64,000 nucleotides of DNA, from IMG/VR virus record IMGVR_UViG_3300028024_000105, positions 32,811 through 96,810 of that record; one strand, given 5' to 3'. Each line of letters begins with the position of its first letter. The stretch's first letter is position 1. The stretch comes from a virus. The position numbers were made by a program, and so were the translations under genes. Under the pieces are notes generated by a model. That model saw nothing but the letters and a program-made list of their open reading frames with translations. It had not been told where the DNA came from and made no database searches. Below, piece by piece: positions 7,234 to 14,440 of the stretch.

Positions 7234-7586
7234 AGACCTGCGTCGAGATGCTCTGCGAGAACTACGGCACCTACATGCCGTACACGCACGAGCACGAGCT
7301 GCGCCTGGACCGGCCCAAGCGGATGGAATTCACGGGCCTGTTCGACAGCCAAGGCGCGCCGCTCTATGAGGGCGACATCCTGCTGGAGTACATCAACGAT
7401 TACTTCGGGAACGCTCCGGCCGTGGTACACTGGGCCCCGGACAAGGGAGCCTGGATCAGCTTCGGCGCCTACGACGGGGGCGGCGCCCATTCCAGCCTGA
7501 ATGGAGAGCACTTCAGGCGGCACGAGAAGATCGGGAGCATCGAGACCACCCCGCACTGGTACTTCCCGGCCAAGAAGCGCGCCTAG
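7230..7586 (+). CDS. YopX family protein
   Basis: A 118-residue protein carrying the YopX signature KRMEFTGLFDSQGAPLYEGDIL (about residues 31-52), followed by a beta-rich C-terminal half with WAPDKGAW. The YopX family is frequent in phages of many hosts and has no settled function. It ends the operon that began at 6302; a box C promoter follows at once. Confidence 0.8.
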   Translation: MKTCVEMLCENYGTYMPYTHEHELRLDRPKRMEFTGLFDSQGAPLYEGDILLEYINDYFGNAPAVVHWAPDKGAWISFGAYDGGGAHSSLNGEHFRRHEKIGSIETTPHWYFPAKKRA

Positions 7587-7599
7587 GCATCGGATTCCT

Positions 7600-7628
7600 G
7601 TAACGGGAGAGCAGATAGGCCGTCTCAT
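7600..7628 (+). promoter_or_regulatory. Box C promoter-like element
   Basis: GTAAC (7600-7604), 16 bases, CGTCTCAT (7621-7628). The spacer contains AGCAGATA, an operator half-site. Confidence 0.65.
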
Positions 7629-7653
7629 GAGTATGAACGGAAAGGGATTGACG

Positions 7654-7791
7654 ATGAAGACGACCTTCAAGACCCTGCGGCAGTGGATCGAGTCGAAGTA
7701 CGGCCGGGGCGTGGTGACCGACATCCGGAAGCTGCCGCGCCAGACCCAGCGCTACCTTCGCTCGCAGTGGCAGGAAGAGGGCAACGCATGA
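7654..7791 (+). CDS. Small basic protein
   Basis: A 45-residue basic protein (MKTTFKTLRQWIESKYGRG...). The ATG at 7654 was chosen because GGAAAGGG lies before it. In-frame ATGs at 7627 and 7633 directly behind the box C element would add a short MSMNGKGLT leader, a pattern also seen at 11312 and 18627. Overlaps the next start. Function unknown. Confidence 0.5.
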   Translation: MKTTFKTLRQWIESKYGRGVVTDIRKLPRQTQRYLRSQWQEEGNA

Positions 7792-8135
7792 GCCACACCC
7801 CCGGCCCCTGGAAGGTCATCAACACGAACGGCTGCAAGGGCATCGGCTACAAGCCGGGCCGGAACCCCAATCCACAGACGCAGTACCGGGAACTCTTCAC
7901 CACGGTGGGGCTCTGCGCGACCGACGAGGCAGAGGCCGAAGACCTGGCCAACGCCCGCCTCTGCGCCGCCGCCCCCGAGCTGCTGCAGTACCTCAAGGGC
8001 ATGATCGAGCGCTTCGAGGAGAAGGCCGGGGAACGCCCGCACAAGTTCTGCGGCTGCACCTACTGCTTCGCCATCGCGGCGGTCGTCAAGGCCGAGAAAG
8101 GCACCCCCATGCCGAAGGTCGAGCGGCCCACATGA
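7788..8135 (+). CDS. Phage protein with HTPGPW / AAPELL motifs
   Basis: A 115-residue protein with the pattern common to a widespread uncharacterised phage family: N-terminal SHTPGPWKV, central ANARLCAAAPELL (about 61-73), then a helix. The C-terminus adds CGCTYC, a possible metal site. Starts in an ATGA overlap and ends overlapping the next gene. No function is known for the family. Confidence 0.75.
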   Translation: MSHTPGPWKVINTNGCKGIGYKPGRNPNPQTQYRELFTTVGLCATDEAEAEDLANARLCAAAPELLQYLKGMIERFEEKAGERPHKFCGCTYCFAIAAVVKAEKGTPMPKVERPT

Positions 8136-8479
8136 AGCGCACCGAGACGGACAAGGGACTCTGCAGCCATTACCGGTTCACCGTCGGCGCCTACAAGAAG
8201 TGGTGCACCCGCAAGTCCGTCGTGACCGAGGACGGCCGGGAATGGTGCCGCCAACACGCCCCCAGCAGCTACAAGAAGCGCCGGGACGCCAGCAGTGCGG
8301 AGATCAAGCGGAGGATCATCGGGTACGGACGGGTCGACGAGATCCACCGCGCGCAGGACGCTGTCGTCGAGGCCGCCAAGGCATGGAGGAAGGCGGGAGA
8401 GGAGACCCTAGCCGACGCCGTGGCCAACCTAGTGGAGGCTGTCGAGGTCCTGGAGAAGCTCGAGGACCCGAAGCCGTGA
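8132..8479 (+). CDS. Hypothetical protein
   Basis: A 115-residue basic protein. The N-terminal half has dispersed Cys and His residues (C11, H13, C25, C39, H41) that could bind zinc. The C-terminal half is a long amphipathic helix rich in Ala, Glu and Val. Overlaps both neighbours. Function unknown. Confidence 0.65.
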   Translation: MKRTETDKGLCSHYRFTVGAYKKWCTRKSVVTEDGREWCRQHAPSSYKKRRDASSAEIKRRIIGYGRVDEIHRAQDAVVEAAKAWRKAGEETLADAVANLVEAVEVLEKLEDPKP

Positions 8480-8661
8480 ACCGCCGCCGCTTCCTGACCC
8501 TCGCCGCCGGGGCAGCAGCTCTCCCGCTAGTGCCCCTGCCCGCCATCCTACCCACCCCCAACATCTGGATCTGGTCTGGCCTGCAGATCCTCGCACAGCG
8601 GGAACGCGCGATGCGGGAGAACAGAGTGATCATCACGGCCAACCAGCAGCCGAGAGGATAA
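8476..8661 (+). CDS. Short protein with twin-arginine-type signal
   Basis: A 61-residue protein from a GTG overlapping the previous stop. It opens with NRRRFLTLAAGAAALPLVPL: a twin-arginine pair followed by a hydrophobic stretch, as in Tat signal peptides, and a possible cleavage region near residue 25. The remaining about 35 residues are too short for a known enzyme. It may be an exported or membrane-anchored peptide. Confidence 0.55.
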   Translation: MNRRRFLTLAAGAAALPLVPLPAILPTPNIWIWSGLQILAQRERAMRENRVIITANQQPRG

Positions 8662-8755
8662 CCCCTGCCAGCCGGTAAACCCGCAATCCCGAAAACGCCG
8701 TTAGACGCATTGCAGATAGCGGGTATGACCCGGAAGTCATCCCACTAGAATGCGC

Positions 8756-8767
8756 GCGTCCTAGACC
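8756..8767 (+). promoter_or_regulatory. Weak box A-like element
   Basis: GCGTCCTAGACC in a non-coding gap that also holds a TTGCAGATAGC half-site (about 8710). No start codon follows at the usual 5-nt distance; the next likely gene is at 8845 behind a box B. Confidence 0.35.
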
Positions 8768-8830
8768 CCTTTGCGGCCTTCCTGGTGCAGATTACGGGGC
8801 GGGGTGCTGGTCGTGCCAAGCCGTTCCGCC

Positions 8831-8844
8831 CTGTCCAAGAGTGC
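8831..8844 (+). promoter_or_regulatory. Box B promoter-like element
   Basis: CTGTCCAAGAGTGC directly before the ATG at 8845, with TCCAAG 5 nt from the start codon. Confidence 0.65.
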
Positions 8845-9567
8845 ATGGAAGACGAGAAGGCCGACCAGACGCCCACCGATCCACGGAAGCCCGTCAAGGC
8901 GAAAGACCTTGATTTCGAGGCGCTTGCAGACGAATTGACCCGCACGCCGGAGAAGGTGACCAAGCGCAAGCCCCTAGCGCAGCCCCTTGAAGGTCAGACA
9001 GTTGCAAAGGCCGACACTGGAGAAAAGAAGGGGGAAAAGGAGAGCTTGCCCACAGAGGGGACGCCGGGACGCGGGCAGGCGCCACCTAGGGCGCCCGGCG
9101 CGGACGTTCCCGCCCCCGCCGACCCCCCGCGAGCCCCGATCTTTCACAGCCTGGAGCCGATCCCCGACCATCCCGGGCAGATGCTCGCTGCCTCCGACCG
9201 GCTCACCGAGAAGATCGTCTTCCGGCTCAAGCAGCGCATGATGCAGCTCCTCGACCGCCTGGACGAGCTGTCCCCCTACGACCAGATCAAGCTGGCCCCC
9301 GAGATCCTCGAGATGCTGGCGCAGGCGCAGGACATGGCCCTCACGGCCCACTGGACCAAGAAGCTCGAGAAGGCCATCGCCGAGAAGGCTGCCCTGCTGA
9401 ACCAAGGCAGGGGCGGCCCCATGCTCAAGAAGCTGGGCGCCGTAGCAGCGCAGGTGCAGAAGGCCCAGCACGTGGATGGGCGTACGGTGCAGGGGCGCAA
9501 CAAAGCCCGTGCCCTGGGGCGCCTGGCCCCCGACGACCTACCCGCAGCAGAGGCGTCAGAGGGGTAG
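8845..9567 (+). CDS. Hypothetical late protein, possibly virion or packaging
   Basis: A 240-residue protein. The ATG at 8845 was chosen because a box B sits exactly before it, although the frame is open further upstream. Residues 1-110 are low-complexity, Pro/Lys/Glu-rich and probably disordered. Residues about 125-205 are helical (LTEKIVFRLKQRMMQLLDRLDEL, then EMLAQAQDMALTAHWTKKLEKAIAEKAALL). Box B otherwise marks virion or late genes here, so a small terminase or structural role is possible but not shown by motif. Confidence 0.6.
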   Translation: MEDEKADQTPTDPRKPVKAKDLDFEALADELTRTPEKVTKRKPLAQPLEGQTVAKADTGEKKGEKESLPTEGTPGRGQAPPRAPGADVPAPADPPRAPIFHSLEPIPDHPGQMLAASDRLTEKIVFRLKQRMMQLLDRLDELSPYDQIKLAPEILEMLAQAQDMALTAHWTKKLEKAIAEKAALLNQGRGGPMLKKLGAVAAQVQKAQHVDGRTVQGRNKARALGRLAPDDLPAAEASEG

Positions 9568-9697
9568 GCCCAACTGTCCCTATTCCCCTAGAATGCGGGA
9601 CAGTTCAGCTATCTGCAGAGCTGAAAAGCGCAGGGAAGCAGGACAGTTCACTACCTGCATTGTGCGACGTCCTACCTGCTTCGTCGTATAGCAGGAC
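9568..9697. repeat. Intergenic region with two direct repeats
   Basis: Two related copies, GGGACAGTTCAGCTATCTGCA (about 9596-9616) and AGGACAGTTCACTACCTGCA (about 9641-9660), lie 44 bases apart. GCGACGTCCTACC, a box A-like core, follows at 9664-9676, and a GCAGGAC lies just before the next ATG. This looks like an operator/promoter region rather than coding DNA. Confidence 0.5.
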
Positions 9698-9817
9698 ATG
9701 AAGCAGGCCACGTGCCCACGATGCGGCAGCACACACACCACGGAGCAGCAGGGCGGGATCATGCACTGCCTCGATTGCGGGGCGCATTGGATTCCGTCCT
9801 GGTCACTGTCCTGGTGA
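9698..9817 (+). CDS. Tiny zinc-ribbon protein
   Basis: A 39-residue protein (MKQATCPRCGSTH...) with two knuckles, CPRCG and CLDCG, 17 residues apart, the spacing of a complete zinc ribbon, then a Trp-rich tail. Likely to bind nucleic acid or a protein partner. One of a large set of very short zinc-binding proteins in this genome. Confidence 0.6.
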   Translation: MKQATCPRCGSTHTTEQQGGIMHCLDCGAHWIPSWSLSW

Positions 9818-10064
9818 CCGGCGCCGTGGCACGGGAATTGCCCTAAAGCAAACGGCGTGCCAATCGAATCTCGAATCGCGCGAGGGGACGTGGGGGTGGC
9901 TCCGAAACAGCGCGCGGACCCCGGCCGCCACTAGGTGGCGCCCCCAAAAATCGGCCACAACATTCGAGGGGCCCTCTCCGCCCCCCGCCTGCCCGCTATC
10001 TGCATTTCTGACTGTCTATCTGCATTACCGGTAACGAATGGCTCTATGCCCCCGTCTTACAGGC
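9818..10064. other. Non-coding control region
   Basis: No convincing gene. It holds a short palindrome CGCCAC-TAG-GTGGCG (9926-9940), two direct TATCTGCAT half-sites (about 9998 and 10016, 18 bases apart) and a box C element at its right end. It is probably a regulated promoter region for the gene at 10065. Confidence 0.5.
10031..10060 (+). promoter_or_regulatory. Box C promoter-like element
   Basis: GTAAC (10031-10035), 17 bases, CGTCTTAC (10053-10060). The ATG at 10065 follows four bases later, so a leaderless mRNA is possible. Confidence 0.6.
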
Positions 10065-10268
10065 ATGATGAACACCAAGCCGCCGGTCGGATCGCCCGAG
10101 TGGGACCAGCAGTACACCTTGGGCTGGTCCGCCGGGCTCGATATCCTGCGCCTGGACCGCCGCGCCGCCTTCAACTGGGAGTTCGAGGTCTACCGCGCCA
10201 ACCGGGACCCGTCGGCCTTCGACATGGGCAAAGCTGACGTGATCTCGGAACATCGGGTTGGATTCTAG
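10065..10268 (+). CDS. Hypothetical protein
   Basis: A 67-residue protein with aromatic and charged residues (WDQQYTLGWSAGLDIL, FNWEFEVYRAN). Two adjacent ATGs (10065, 10068) lie directly behind a box C; there is no Shine-Dalgarno sequence. Function unknown. Confidence 0.55.
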   Translation: MMNTKPPVGSPEWDQQYTLGWSAGLDILRLDRRAAFNWEFEVYRANRDPSAFDMGKADVISEHRVGF

Positions 10269-10286
10269 GACAGAAAGGACACGACG

Positions 10287-10709
10287 ATGACGACCGAACA
10301 GGAAGTGACCGACATGATCGCGCGGCAGGTGATCGGCCTGCTGGACTCCACGATGGCGAACCTGCAGACCGCCCGGGAGAGGATCGCGGGCCTGGGCCCA
10401 GTGCTCGCGGTGCATGCACCCGGTGGAGGTCCCGGCCGCCCGTGCTTCTGCAACACCTTCGTCCGGCCGGAGCGCCAAGTCACCAAGCTGGCGGGCATCG
10501 TCGCCGCCAATTACGCGCGCACGGCCGTGCCCCTGGAAGGCACCCTGGAAAGCCTGCACCTGCAGCACCCGGTATATGTTCGCGAGGCCATCCGCAAGGC
10601 GTTCTTCGACGGCGTCCGGGCCGCTTCGGATCTGAGCGCCGCGCGCCAGAAGTGGCCGGACGATCCGCGCCATGGCAAGGGCGGCTATCACGACAACCGG
10701 AGGAAATGA
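10287..10709 (+). CDS. Hypothetical protein
   Basis: A 140-residue, mostly helical protein behind AGAAAGGA. The N-terminal helix (about 3-35) is followed by a Gly/Pro loop with a CFC pair and a C-terminal helical region ending in a basic tail. No family recognised. It is followed by a 15-codon frame (10709-10756) that might link it to the next gene. Confidence 0.6.
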   Translation: MTTEQEVTDMIARQVIGLLDSTMANLQTARERIAGLGPVLAVHAPGGGPGRPCFCNTFVRPERQVTKLAGIVAANYARTAVPLEGTLESLHLQHPVYVREAIRKAFFDGVRAASDLSAARQKWPDDPRHGKGGYHDNRRK

Positions 10710-10757
10710 TGTTCGAGAGATCGCGGGTCACGTCACGTACGAAGATGGGAGGATGAA

Positions 10758-11012
10758 GTGAGCGCAGGCTGCATTCCGAACAAGGCCGACCGCAAGGCGG
10801 TGATCTCGCGGGCCGTCGAGCACCTGGAGAAGGCTCTGAAGATCCTCCGCAAGTGTACGGAACCCGACAAGGCCAAGCGCGACGTCGAGGAAGCGTCCGG
10901 GCATGTCTCGCGCGCCCTGGGCGACTTCTACGACGACGGCACGGTCCATGACGACCCGGAGGCGCCCAAGCAGCCGGGCCTGCGCCGTCTCACCGAGCAC
11001 TACTTCAGCTAG
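10758..11012 (+). CDS. Hypothetical helical protein
   Basis: An 84-residue protein from a GTG behind GGAGGA. It appears to be a helical hairpin (residues about 10-60) rich in Lys, Glu and Ala. It converges on, and overlaps by 4 bases, a minus-strand gene, so it ends its operon. Function unknown. Confidence 0.6.
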   Translation: MSAGCIPNKADRKAVISRAVEHLEKALKILRKCTEPDKAKRDVEEASGHVSRALGDFYDDGTVHDDPEAPKQPGLRRLTEHYFS

Positions 11013-11245
11013 ACGAGCGCGTAGTGCCCGCCCCCGAGCGCCCGCACGTGCGCGCGAGCGACGAGGAAGACCTTGGGGTTCCGGGGCTTCTCCGGCGTGT
11101 ACTCGGTCTGGCACGGCACGCGGATCTCGACCGAGCGGGCCGGGATGCACGCCTGGGCGGTGTGGATGGTCCACGGCATGCCCGCCGCACCCTTGGAGAT
11201 TTCCCGCTTGTTCACATGAAGCCTGATCTTGCGTCTACGTTCCAT
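11009..11245 (-). CDS. Hypothetical protein
   Basis: A 78-residue basic protein starting at an ATG exactly 5 nt behind a minus-strand box A (MERRRKIRLHVNKREI...), so start and orientation are well defined. It looks beta-rich (WTIHTAQACIPARSVEIRVPC). Tail-to-tail with the plus-strand gene that ends at 11012. Function unknown. Confidence 0.65.
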   Translation of the reverse strand: MERRRKIRLHVNKREISKGAAGMPWTIHTAQACIPARSVEIRVPCQTEYTPEKPRNPKVFLVARAHVRALGGGHYALV

Positions 11246-11260
11246 GTCCCGTAGGACGCT
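11246..11260 (-). promoter_or_regulatory. Box A promoter-like element
   Basis: On the minus strand, AGCGTCCTACGGGAC then ATG (11245), with 5 nt between TCCTAC and the start. Divergent from the box C at 11279. Confidence 0.7.
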
Positions 11261-11278
11261 CGAGAAAATCGCAATTCT

Positions 11279-11307
11279 GTAACAATCATGCAGGTAGAGC
11301 GTCTTAC
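11279..11307 (+). promoter_or_regulatory. Box C promoter-like element
   Basis: GTAAC (11279-11283), 16 bases including CATGCAGGTA, CGTCTTAC (11300-11307). Very similar over its full length to the plus-strand site at 18687. Confidence 0.7.
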
Positions 11308-11332
11308 CTACATGAACAGAATGGAGACCAAG

Positions 11333-11530
11333 ATGACGGAGGCCCAAGCCCTCAAGGAAGCCCAGCGGCAGGTCCACGGAGTGCTTGCGATCAAGAAGTA
11401 TTTCCGCCTGCGCTACGACGGCCGGAGCGCCGACCGCCTGAACCCCACGCACCACGTCCGGGTGTTGTCCACCCGCAGCGGGTTCCGACCCTTCACCCTG
11501 TTCATCACGGACACGAAGGTGGCCCGGTGA
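11333..11530 (+). CDS. Hypothetical protein
   Basis: A 65-residue basic protein. ATG 11333 has GGAG 7 bases upstream; an in-frame ATG at 11312 sits four bases behind box C and would add MNRMETK. Beta-rich C-terminal half (HHVRVLSTRSGFRPFTLFIT). Ends overlapping the next start. Function unknown. Confidence 0.55.
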   Translation: MTEAQALKEAQRQVHGVLAIKKYFRLRYDGRSADRLNPTHHVRVLSTRSGFRPFTLFITDTKVAR

Positions 11531-11706
11531 TGGCCCGCGAGGACCGCCGGAAGCTGGCGTTCGCCATCCTGTACACGCTGGTTCCCGTCATGCGCCGAGA
11601 CCCGGCCAACTGGGTGAACGCGGCCTACCGCGCACTGCACGAGATCAACTACACGATGGCCGAGACGGAGATCATGGTCCGCGAGTGGAAGAAGTCCTGG
11701 AGGTAG
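11530..11706 (+). CDS. Small hypothetical protein
   Basis: A 58-residue helical protein (MAREDRRKLAFAILYTLVPV...), basic and Trp/Tyr-rich at its C-terminus. Its ATG shares a base with the previous stop. It lies in a run of four short, tightly spaced frames. Function unknown. Confidence 0.5.
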   Translation: MAREDRRKLAFAILYTLVPVMRRDPANWVNAAYRALHEINYTMAETEIMVREWKKSWR

Positions 11707-11709
11707 CCA

Positions 11710-11904
11710 ATGACCGACGCCGCCTACACGCGCACTGCCATCGAGGCGATGGCCAACAGCCTGGGCGTGACGCTGACTCCTCCGCAGCACCGCTCGGCCG
11801 CCAAGAAGCTGGGCATCTGGCTGCGGATGCGGCAGGAGCACACGACGGCCGACGTGTTGATCAAGTCCGAGGAGCTGGTCCGTGATCTGCAGGTGAAGTT
11901 GTGA
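11710..11904 (+). CDS. Small hypothetical protein
   Basis: A 64-residue helical protein (MTDAAYTRTAIEAMANSLGV...), with an alternating basic and leucine pattern. The preceding stop is 3 bases upstream. It could be a small DNA-binding protein, but no helix-turn-helix can be defined with confidence. Confidence 0.5.
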   Translation: MTDAAYTRTAIEAMANSLGVTLTPPQHRSAAKKLGIWLRMRQEHTTADVLIKSEELVRDLQVKL

Positions 11905-12017
11905 GCGATTGCAAGCACGAGTACGAGCGCTCGGTCTCGCTGGCGTGGGCCGGTGGGATGATCTGCGTCGTCTACCGATGCATCCACCGCTGCGGCTGGT
12001 GGATTTACGCGCGCTAG
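11901..12017 (+). CDS. Tiny Cys/Trp-rich protein
   Basis: A 38-residue frame from a GTG overlapping the previous stop. Four Cys and two His (CKHEYE, CVVYRCIHRCGWW) suggest a metal site. It converges with the minus-strand gene at 12014, overlapping it by 4 bases. Confidence 0.45.
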   Translation: MSDCKHEYERSVSLAWAGGMICVVYRCIHRCGWWIYAR

Positions 12018-12229
12018 AGCGCGGATCGGCGATGCTTCGGCACGTACTCCCAGCCACGAAAGAAGCCGTGGGTGCAGGGTCCACCGAACATGGCCTGGAA
12101 AATCTCGCACATCACCGCCTGGGCGACGCGCTTGCGGGCCTCGTCGGTGATCAGCTCGTCGGCCAGCCCGCCCTCGAGAATCGGCACGCCGTGCAGCTTG
12201 GTGAGGCCGTGTCGCCTAGGTAGCTTCAC
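12014..12229 (-). CDS. Hypothetical protein
   Basis: A 71-residue protein from a GTG overlapping the stop of the cytosine methyltransferase, so probably translated from the same mRNA. The central helix (LADELITDEARKRVAQAVMCEIFQAMF) resembles short phage proteins that accompany modification genes, but no family was recognised. Confidence 0.55.
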   Translation of the reverse strand: MKLPRRHGLTKLHGVPILEGGLADELITDEARKRVAQAVMCEIFQAMFGGPCTHGFFRGWEYVPKHRRSAL

Positions 12230-13137
12230 GCCGGAGTCCTCATTCGCCGAGCAAGGCTGACAAACGCGTACGCTGACTGGAGAGGTACGACTCCGTTTCC
12301 GGCGCATCGAATCCGGTCCAGCCAATCGGCCATCCCATCATCCACTCCCAGAACAACGGGTTCTGTCCCAACTGGGAATAGAGAGAGGTCGGAATCGGGT
12401 CGAGGGGGGAATAGGGGTCCGTAGTCTCCCACTCCTCTATCGGAGGGCACGGACAGTCCGCCACATGATCCCCCCGATGGAGCGTGCACAGGAAATCCTC
12501 GCACATCTCGCAGCGCGTCCAAGGCGCGAAGCGCTTGCGGAACGCCCACGCGGCCCTGTCGAGCTGATCGAATTGCGGAACCCCCTCGCGCATGATCGTC
12601 GCCGGGGAGCCCTTCCAGTCGCGTGCGGCCGGAGTCGGCCAGAATGAACAGCCTTTCTCTTCGGTGCGGCGCGCCGACTTCGCGCGCGCTGAAGATTCCC
12701 GCTTCAACTCGGTAACCCAGCTCTCGAAGGTCTCGCCAGACGACGTCGAGCCCGAGGTTGACGTGTCCTGGGACGTTCTCGAAGAAGCACCGGGGGGGGC
12801 GAATCTCCGCGATGATGCGCTTGATGAAGGGCCAGAGATGTCGCTCGTCGTCGGTTCCTTTTCGGTCGCCGATGAGGCTGAACGGCTGGCAGGGGTAGCC
12901 GCCAGAGAGGAGATCCACTCGGTCGCGGTACGGGCGGCCGTCGAAGGTTGAGACATCGTCCCAAACAGGAGCATGATCCAAGACCTGGTCTGCCATCCGG
13001 GCCACGAGAGTGGCTGCAGCGTAGGCTTCCCGCTCAACGTAACCCACGCACCGGTATCGCTCTCCAAGAGCGACTTTGAGTCCGAGTTCGAGGCCACCAA
13101 CCCCGGCACATAGAGCCAGCCCATTCAACATCTCCAC
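12226..13137 (-). CDS. C5-cytosine DNA methyltransferase
   Basis: A 303-residue Dcm-type enzyme. SAM-binding motif LALCAGVGGLELGL (7-20), catalytic PCQPFS with Cys83, ENV (120-122), then REVGAPHRRERLF. The target-recognition region (about 180-260) is Gly/Pro-rich, and motif X (GNGVVPLQSAYAF) is near the C-terminus. Complete and probably active, methylating cytosine at a specific site to evade restriction. GTG start used; an in-frame ATG lies two codons in. It follows dCMP deaminase in a minus-strand operon. Confidence 0.92.
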   Translation of the reverse strand: MEMLNGLALCAGVGGLELGLKVALGERYRCVGYVEREAYAAATLVARMADQVLDHAPVWDDVSTFDGRPYRDRVDLLSGGYPCQPFSLIGDRKGTDDERHLWPFIKRIIAEIRPPRCFFENVPGHVNLGLDVVWRDLRELGYRVEAGIFSAREVGAPHRRERLFILADSGRTRLEGLPGDDHARGGSAIRSARQGRVGVPQALRALDALRDVRGFPVHAPSGGSCGGLSVPSDRGVGDYGPLFPPRPDSDLSLFPVGTEPVVLGVDDGMADWLDRIRCAGNGVVPLQSAYAFVSLARRMRTPA

Positions 13138-13149
13138 GGCAGCGCCGCT

Positions 13150-13668
13150 CTAGGTCTCGAGGTCGAAGGCGTTGCCGGAGAAGAAGCCCTGGATCTTGCC
13201 GATCAGCGGGCCTTCGTAGGTTCGCAGGTCGACGCCGGACTCCATGAACATCACACGGACTCGCTTCGCCTGCTCGGCCCACTTCGTGTCGGCGCCGACG
13301 TAGCGCTCGTCCCAGCGCTTGTCGACGACCACTTCGTAGATTCCGGCTTGGATGATGGCGCGAGCGCAGTCGGCGCACGGCGTGCCGATGGTGTACATCG
13401 TGCGTCCGCGCGTCTTGATGCCGTTCCGCGCGGCCTGATAGATCGCGTTCCGCTCGGCGTGCTCGTACCAGAGGTACTTCTCCGGCCGCTCGTTCCGCTC
13501 GGGGACGTCGTCGTTGACGTGGACCGGCATGCCGTTGTAGCCGGTCGAGATGATCTCGTGCTCGTAACCGATCAGCACTGCGCCGATGTGCGTGCTCGGG
13601 TCCTTGCTCTTCTGAGCAACGAAGTACGCCAGCGACATCAGGTAGGAGTCCCAGTCGATCTTGTTCAT
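13150..13668 (-). CDS. Deoxycytidylate (dCMP) deaminase
   Basis: A 172-residue zinc-dependent deaminase. HAE (70-72) and PCADC (97-101) provide the zinc ligands and catalytic Glu71. N-terminal SKDPSTHIGAVL and TGYNGMP are typical of the dCMP deaminase/ComEB group. It converts dCMP to dUMP, feeding dTMP synthesis during phage replication. The ATG lies 5 nt behind a minus-strand box A. It is the first gene of an operon with the cytosine methyltransferase. Confidence 0.9.
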   Translation of the reverse strand: MNKIDWDSYLMSLAYFVAQKSKDPSTHIGAVLIGYEHEIISTGYNGMPVHVNDDVPERNERPEKYLWYEHAERNAIYQAARNGIKTRGRTMYTIGTPCADCARAIIQAGIYEVVVDKRWDERYVGADTKWAEQAKRVRVMFMESGVDLRTYEGPLIGKIQGFFSGNAFDLET

Positions 13669-13683
13669 GTTCCGTAGGACGCC
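13669..13683 (-). promoter_or_regulatory. Box A promoter-like element
   Basis: On the minus strand, TTCGACATTCCCGC lies upstream of GCGTCCTACGGAAC then ATG. The TCGACATTCC upstream part is shared with the sites at 20269 and, loosely, 28476, giving a two-part promoter. Confidence 0.75.
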
Positions 13684-13703
13684 TGGTCGCGGGAATGTCG
13701 AAT

Positions 13704-13717
13704 CGGTCCAAGCCGGT
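13704..13717 (+). promoter_or_regulatory. Box B promoter-like element
   Basis: CGGTCCAAGCCGGT then GTG (13718), with 5 nt between TCCAAG and the start. It lies back-to-back with the minus-strand box A at 13669. Confidence 0.65.
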
Positions 13718-13951
13718 GTGAAGAAGTTCATCGACGTCGATCAGCAGGCCATCGCGCGGCGGGACCCGTGCCCGATCAACGTGCGCGTGGGCGCGCTACA
13801 CCTGCGCGCGTCGTTCGTGGACGTCCTGGGCGCAGTGCAGGCCCGGTGCGACTACGAGCGGCCCTGCTCGTTCGGCGCTCGCGTGTGGGTGGAGACCGAA
13901 GGGCCGGTTGTGTTCTGGGATTCGTCAGGAGAGCCGACGCTTCTTTCCTGA
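13718..13951 (+). CDS. Hypothetical late protein
   Basis: A 77-residue protein from a GTG fixed by its box B. The fold appears to be mostly beta (INVRVGALHLRASFVDV, GARVWVETEGPVVFW). No family recognised. Its late-type promoter groups it with the two putative effector genes that follow. Confidence 0.55.
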   Translation: MKKFIDVDQQAIARRDPCPINVRVGALHLRASFVDVLGAVQARCDYERPCSFGARVWVETEGPVVFWDSSGEPTLLS

Positions 13952-14245
13952 AATGCTCGGGACGGCGCGTCCTACGAAACGAGCGAGAAGCCGACGTAAC
14001 CCGGGGCTGCACCTGTACGTAGCTGCGCACCGTACAGCAGGGCCTGCCAATACCGGGGTACATCGCTCAAAGACAGCTCGTCGGGCGCGAACGCGGGCGA
14101 AAACGGCCGTAGCGTGACAGCCGGAGAGACGGCAAAAATTCGCCCTGGTGGTGGCTTTCTGCTGCTTCACCACCTTCGCCGCGTTGGAAGCCGAGCAGCG
14201 TCACGACGCGGACAGGGTTGGAATCGTGGAAACGGAGTAGTGGTC
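13952..14245 (+). other. Non-coding region behind a box A; possible small RNA
   Basis: A good box A (13967-13977) is not followed by a start codon at the usual spacing, and no coding frame can be supported before the ATG at 14246. The stretch contains a clear hairpin, CTGTACG with CGTACAG (14013-14019 and 14031-14037), and further GC-rich complementary pieces. It may encode an untranslated RNA or simply a long leader for the small zinc protein at 14246. Confidence 0.4.
13967..13977 (+). promoter_or_regulatory. Box A promoter-like element without a gene at the usual spacing
   Basis: GCGTCCTACGA; a GAG codon rather than ATG lies 5 nt beyond TCCTAC. Confidence 0.5.
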
Positions 14246-14440
14246 ATGGGCGTCCCATCAACCGATGCCAAACCACCGTGCAGCGAATGCGGGAAGCCCT
14301 CCATTTCGATGTGTCCGTACTGCAAGCTCTACGTCCATCAGGGTTTCGGCCTACACAACGGCAACTGCAGCGGAAAGCACGAGGCCAAGTGCTCCGGGGC
14401 TCGATGGTCCCGCGATTCCGACCAGTCCAAGCAGGTGTGA
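14246..14440 (+). CDS. Small zinc-binding protein
   Basis: A 64-residue protein with CSEC, CPYC, two His and two more Cys in a CxxC...CxxC...H...H...C...H...C order, like a B-box or MYND-type double zinc site. GGAG lies 9 bases before the ATG. Its end overlaps the box B and GTG start of the kinase-like gene. Possible adaptor or nucleic-acid-binding protein. Confidence 0.55.
   Translation: MGVPSTDAKPPCSECGKPSISMCPYCKLYVHQGFGLHNGNCSGKHEAKCSGARWSRDSDQSKQV
14422..14436 (+). promoter_or_regulatory. Box B promoter-like element
   Basis: CCAGTCCAAGCAGGT then GTG (14437). The first bases of the gene (GTGATCCAT) are identical to those behind the box B at 15631. Confidence 0.65.

Noticed and set aside
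9926-9940. Palindrome CGCCAC-TAG-GTGGCG as a terminator
   Set aside because: It is not followed by a T-run on either strand.
10709-10756. A 15-codon frame between two genes
   Set aside because: Too short and without motif; it may only couple translation, so it is not listed as a gene.
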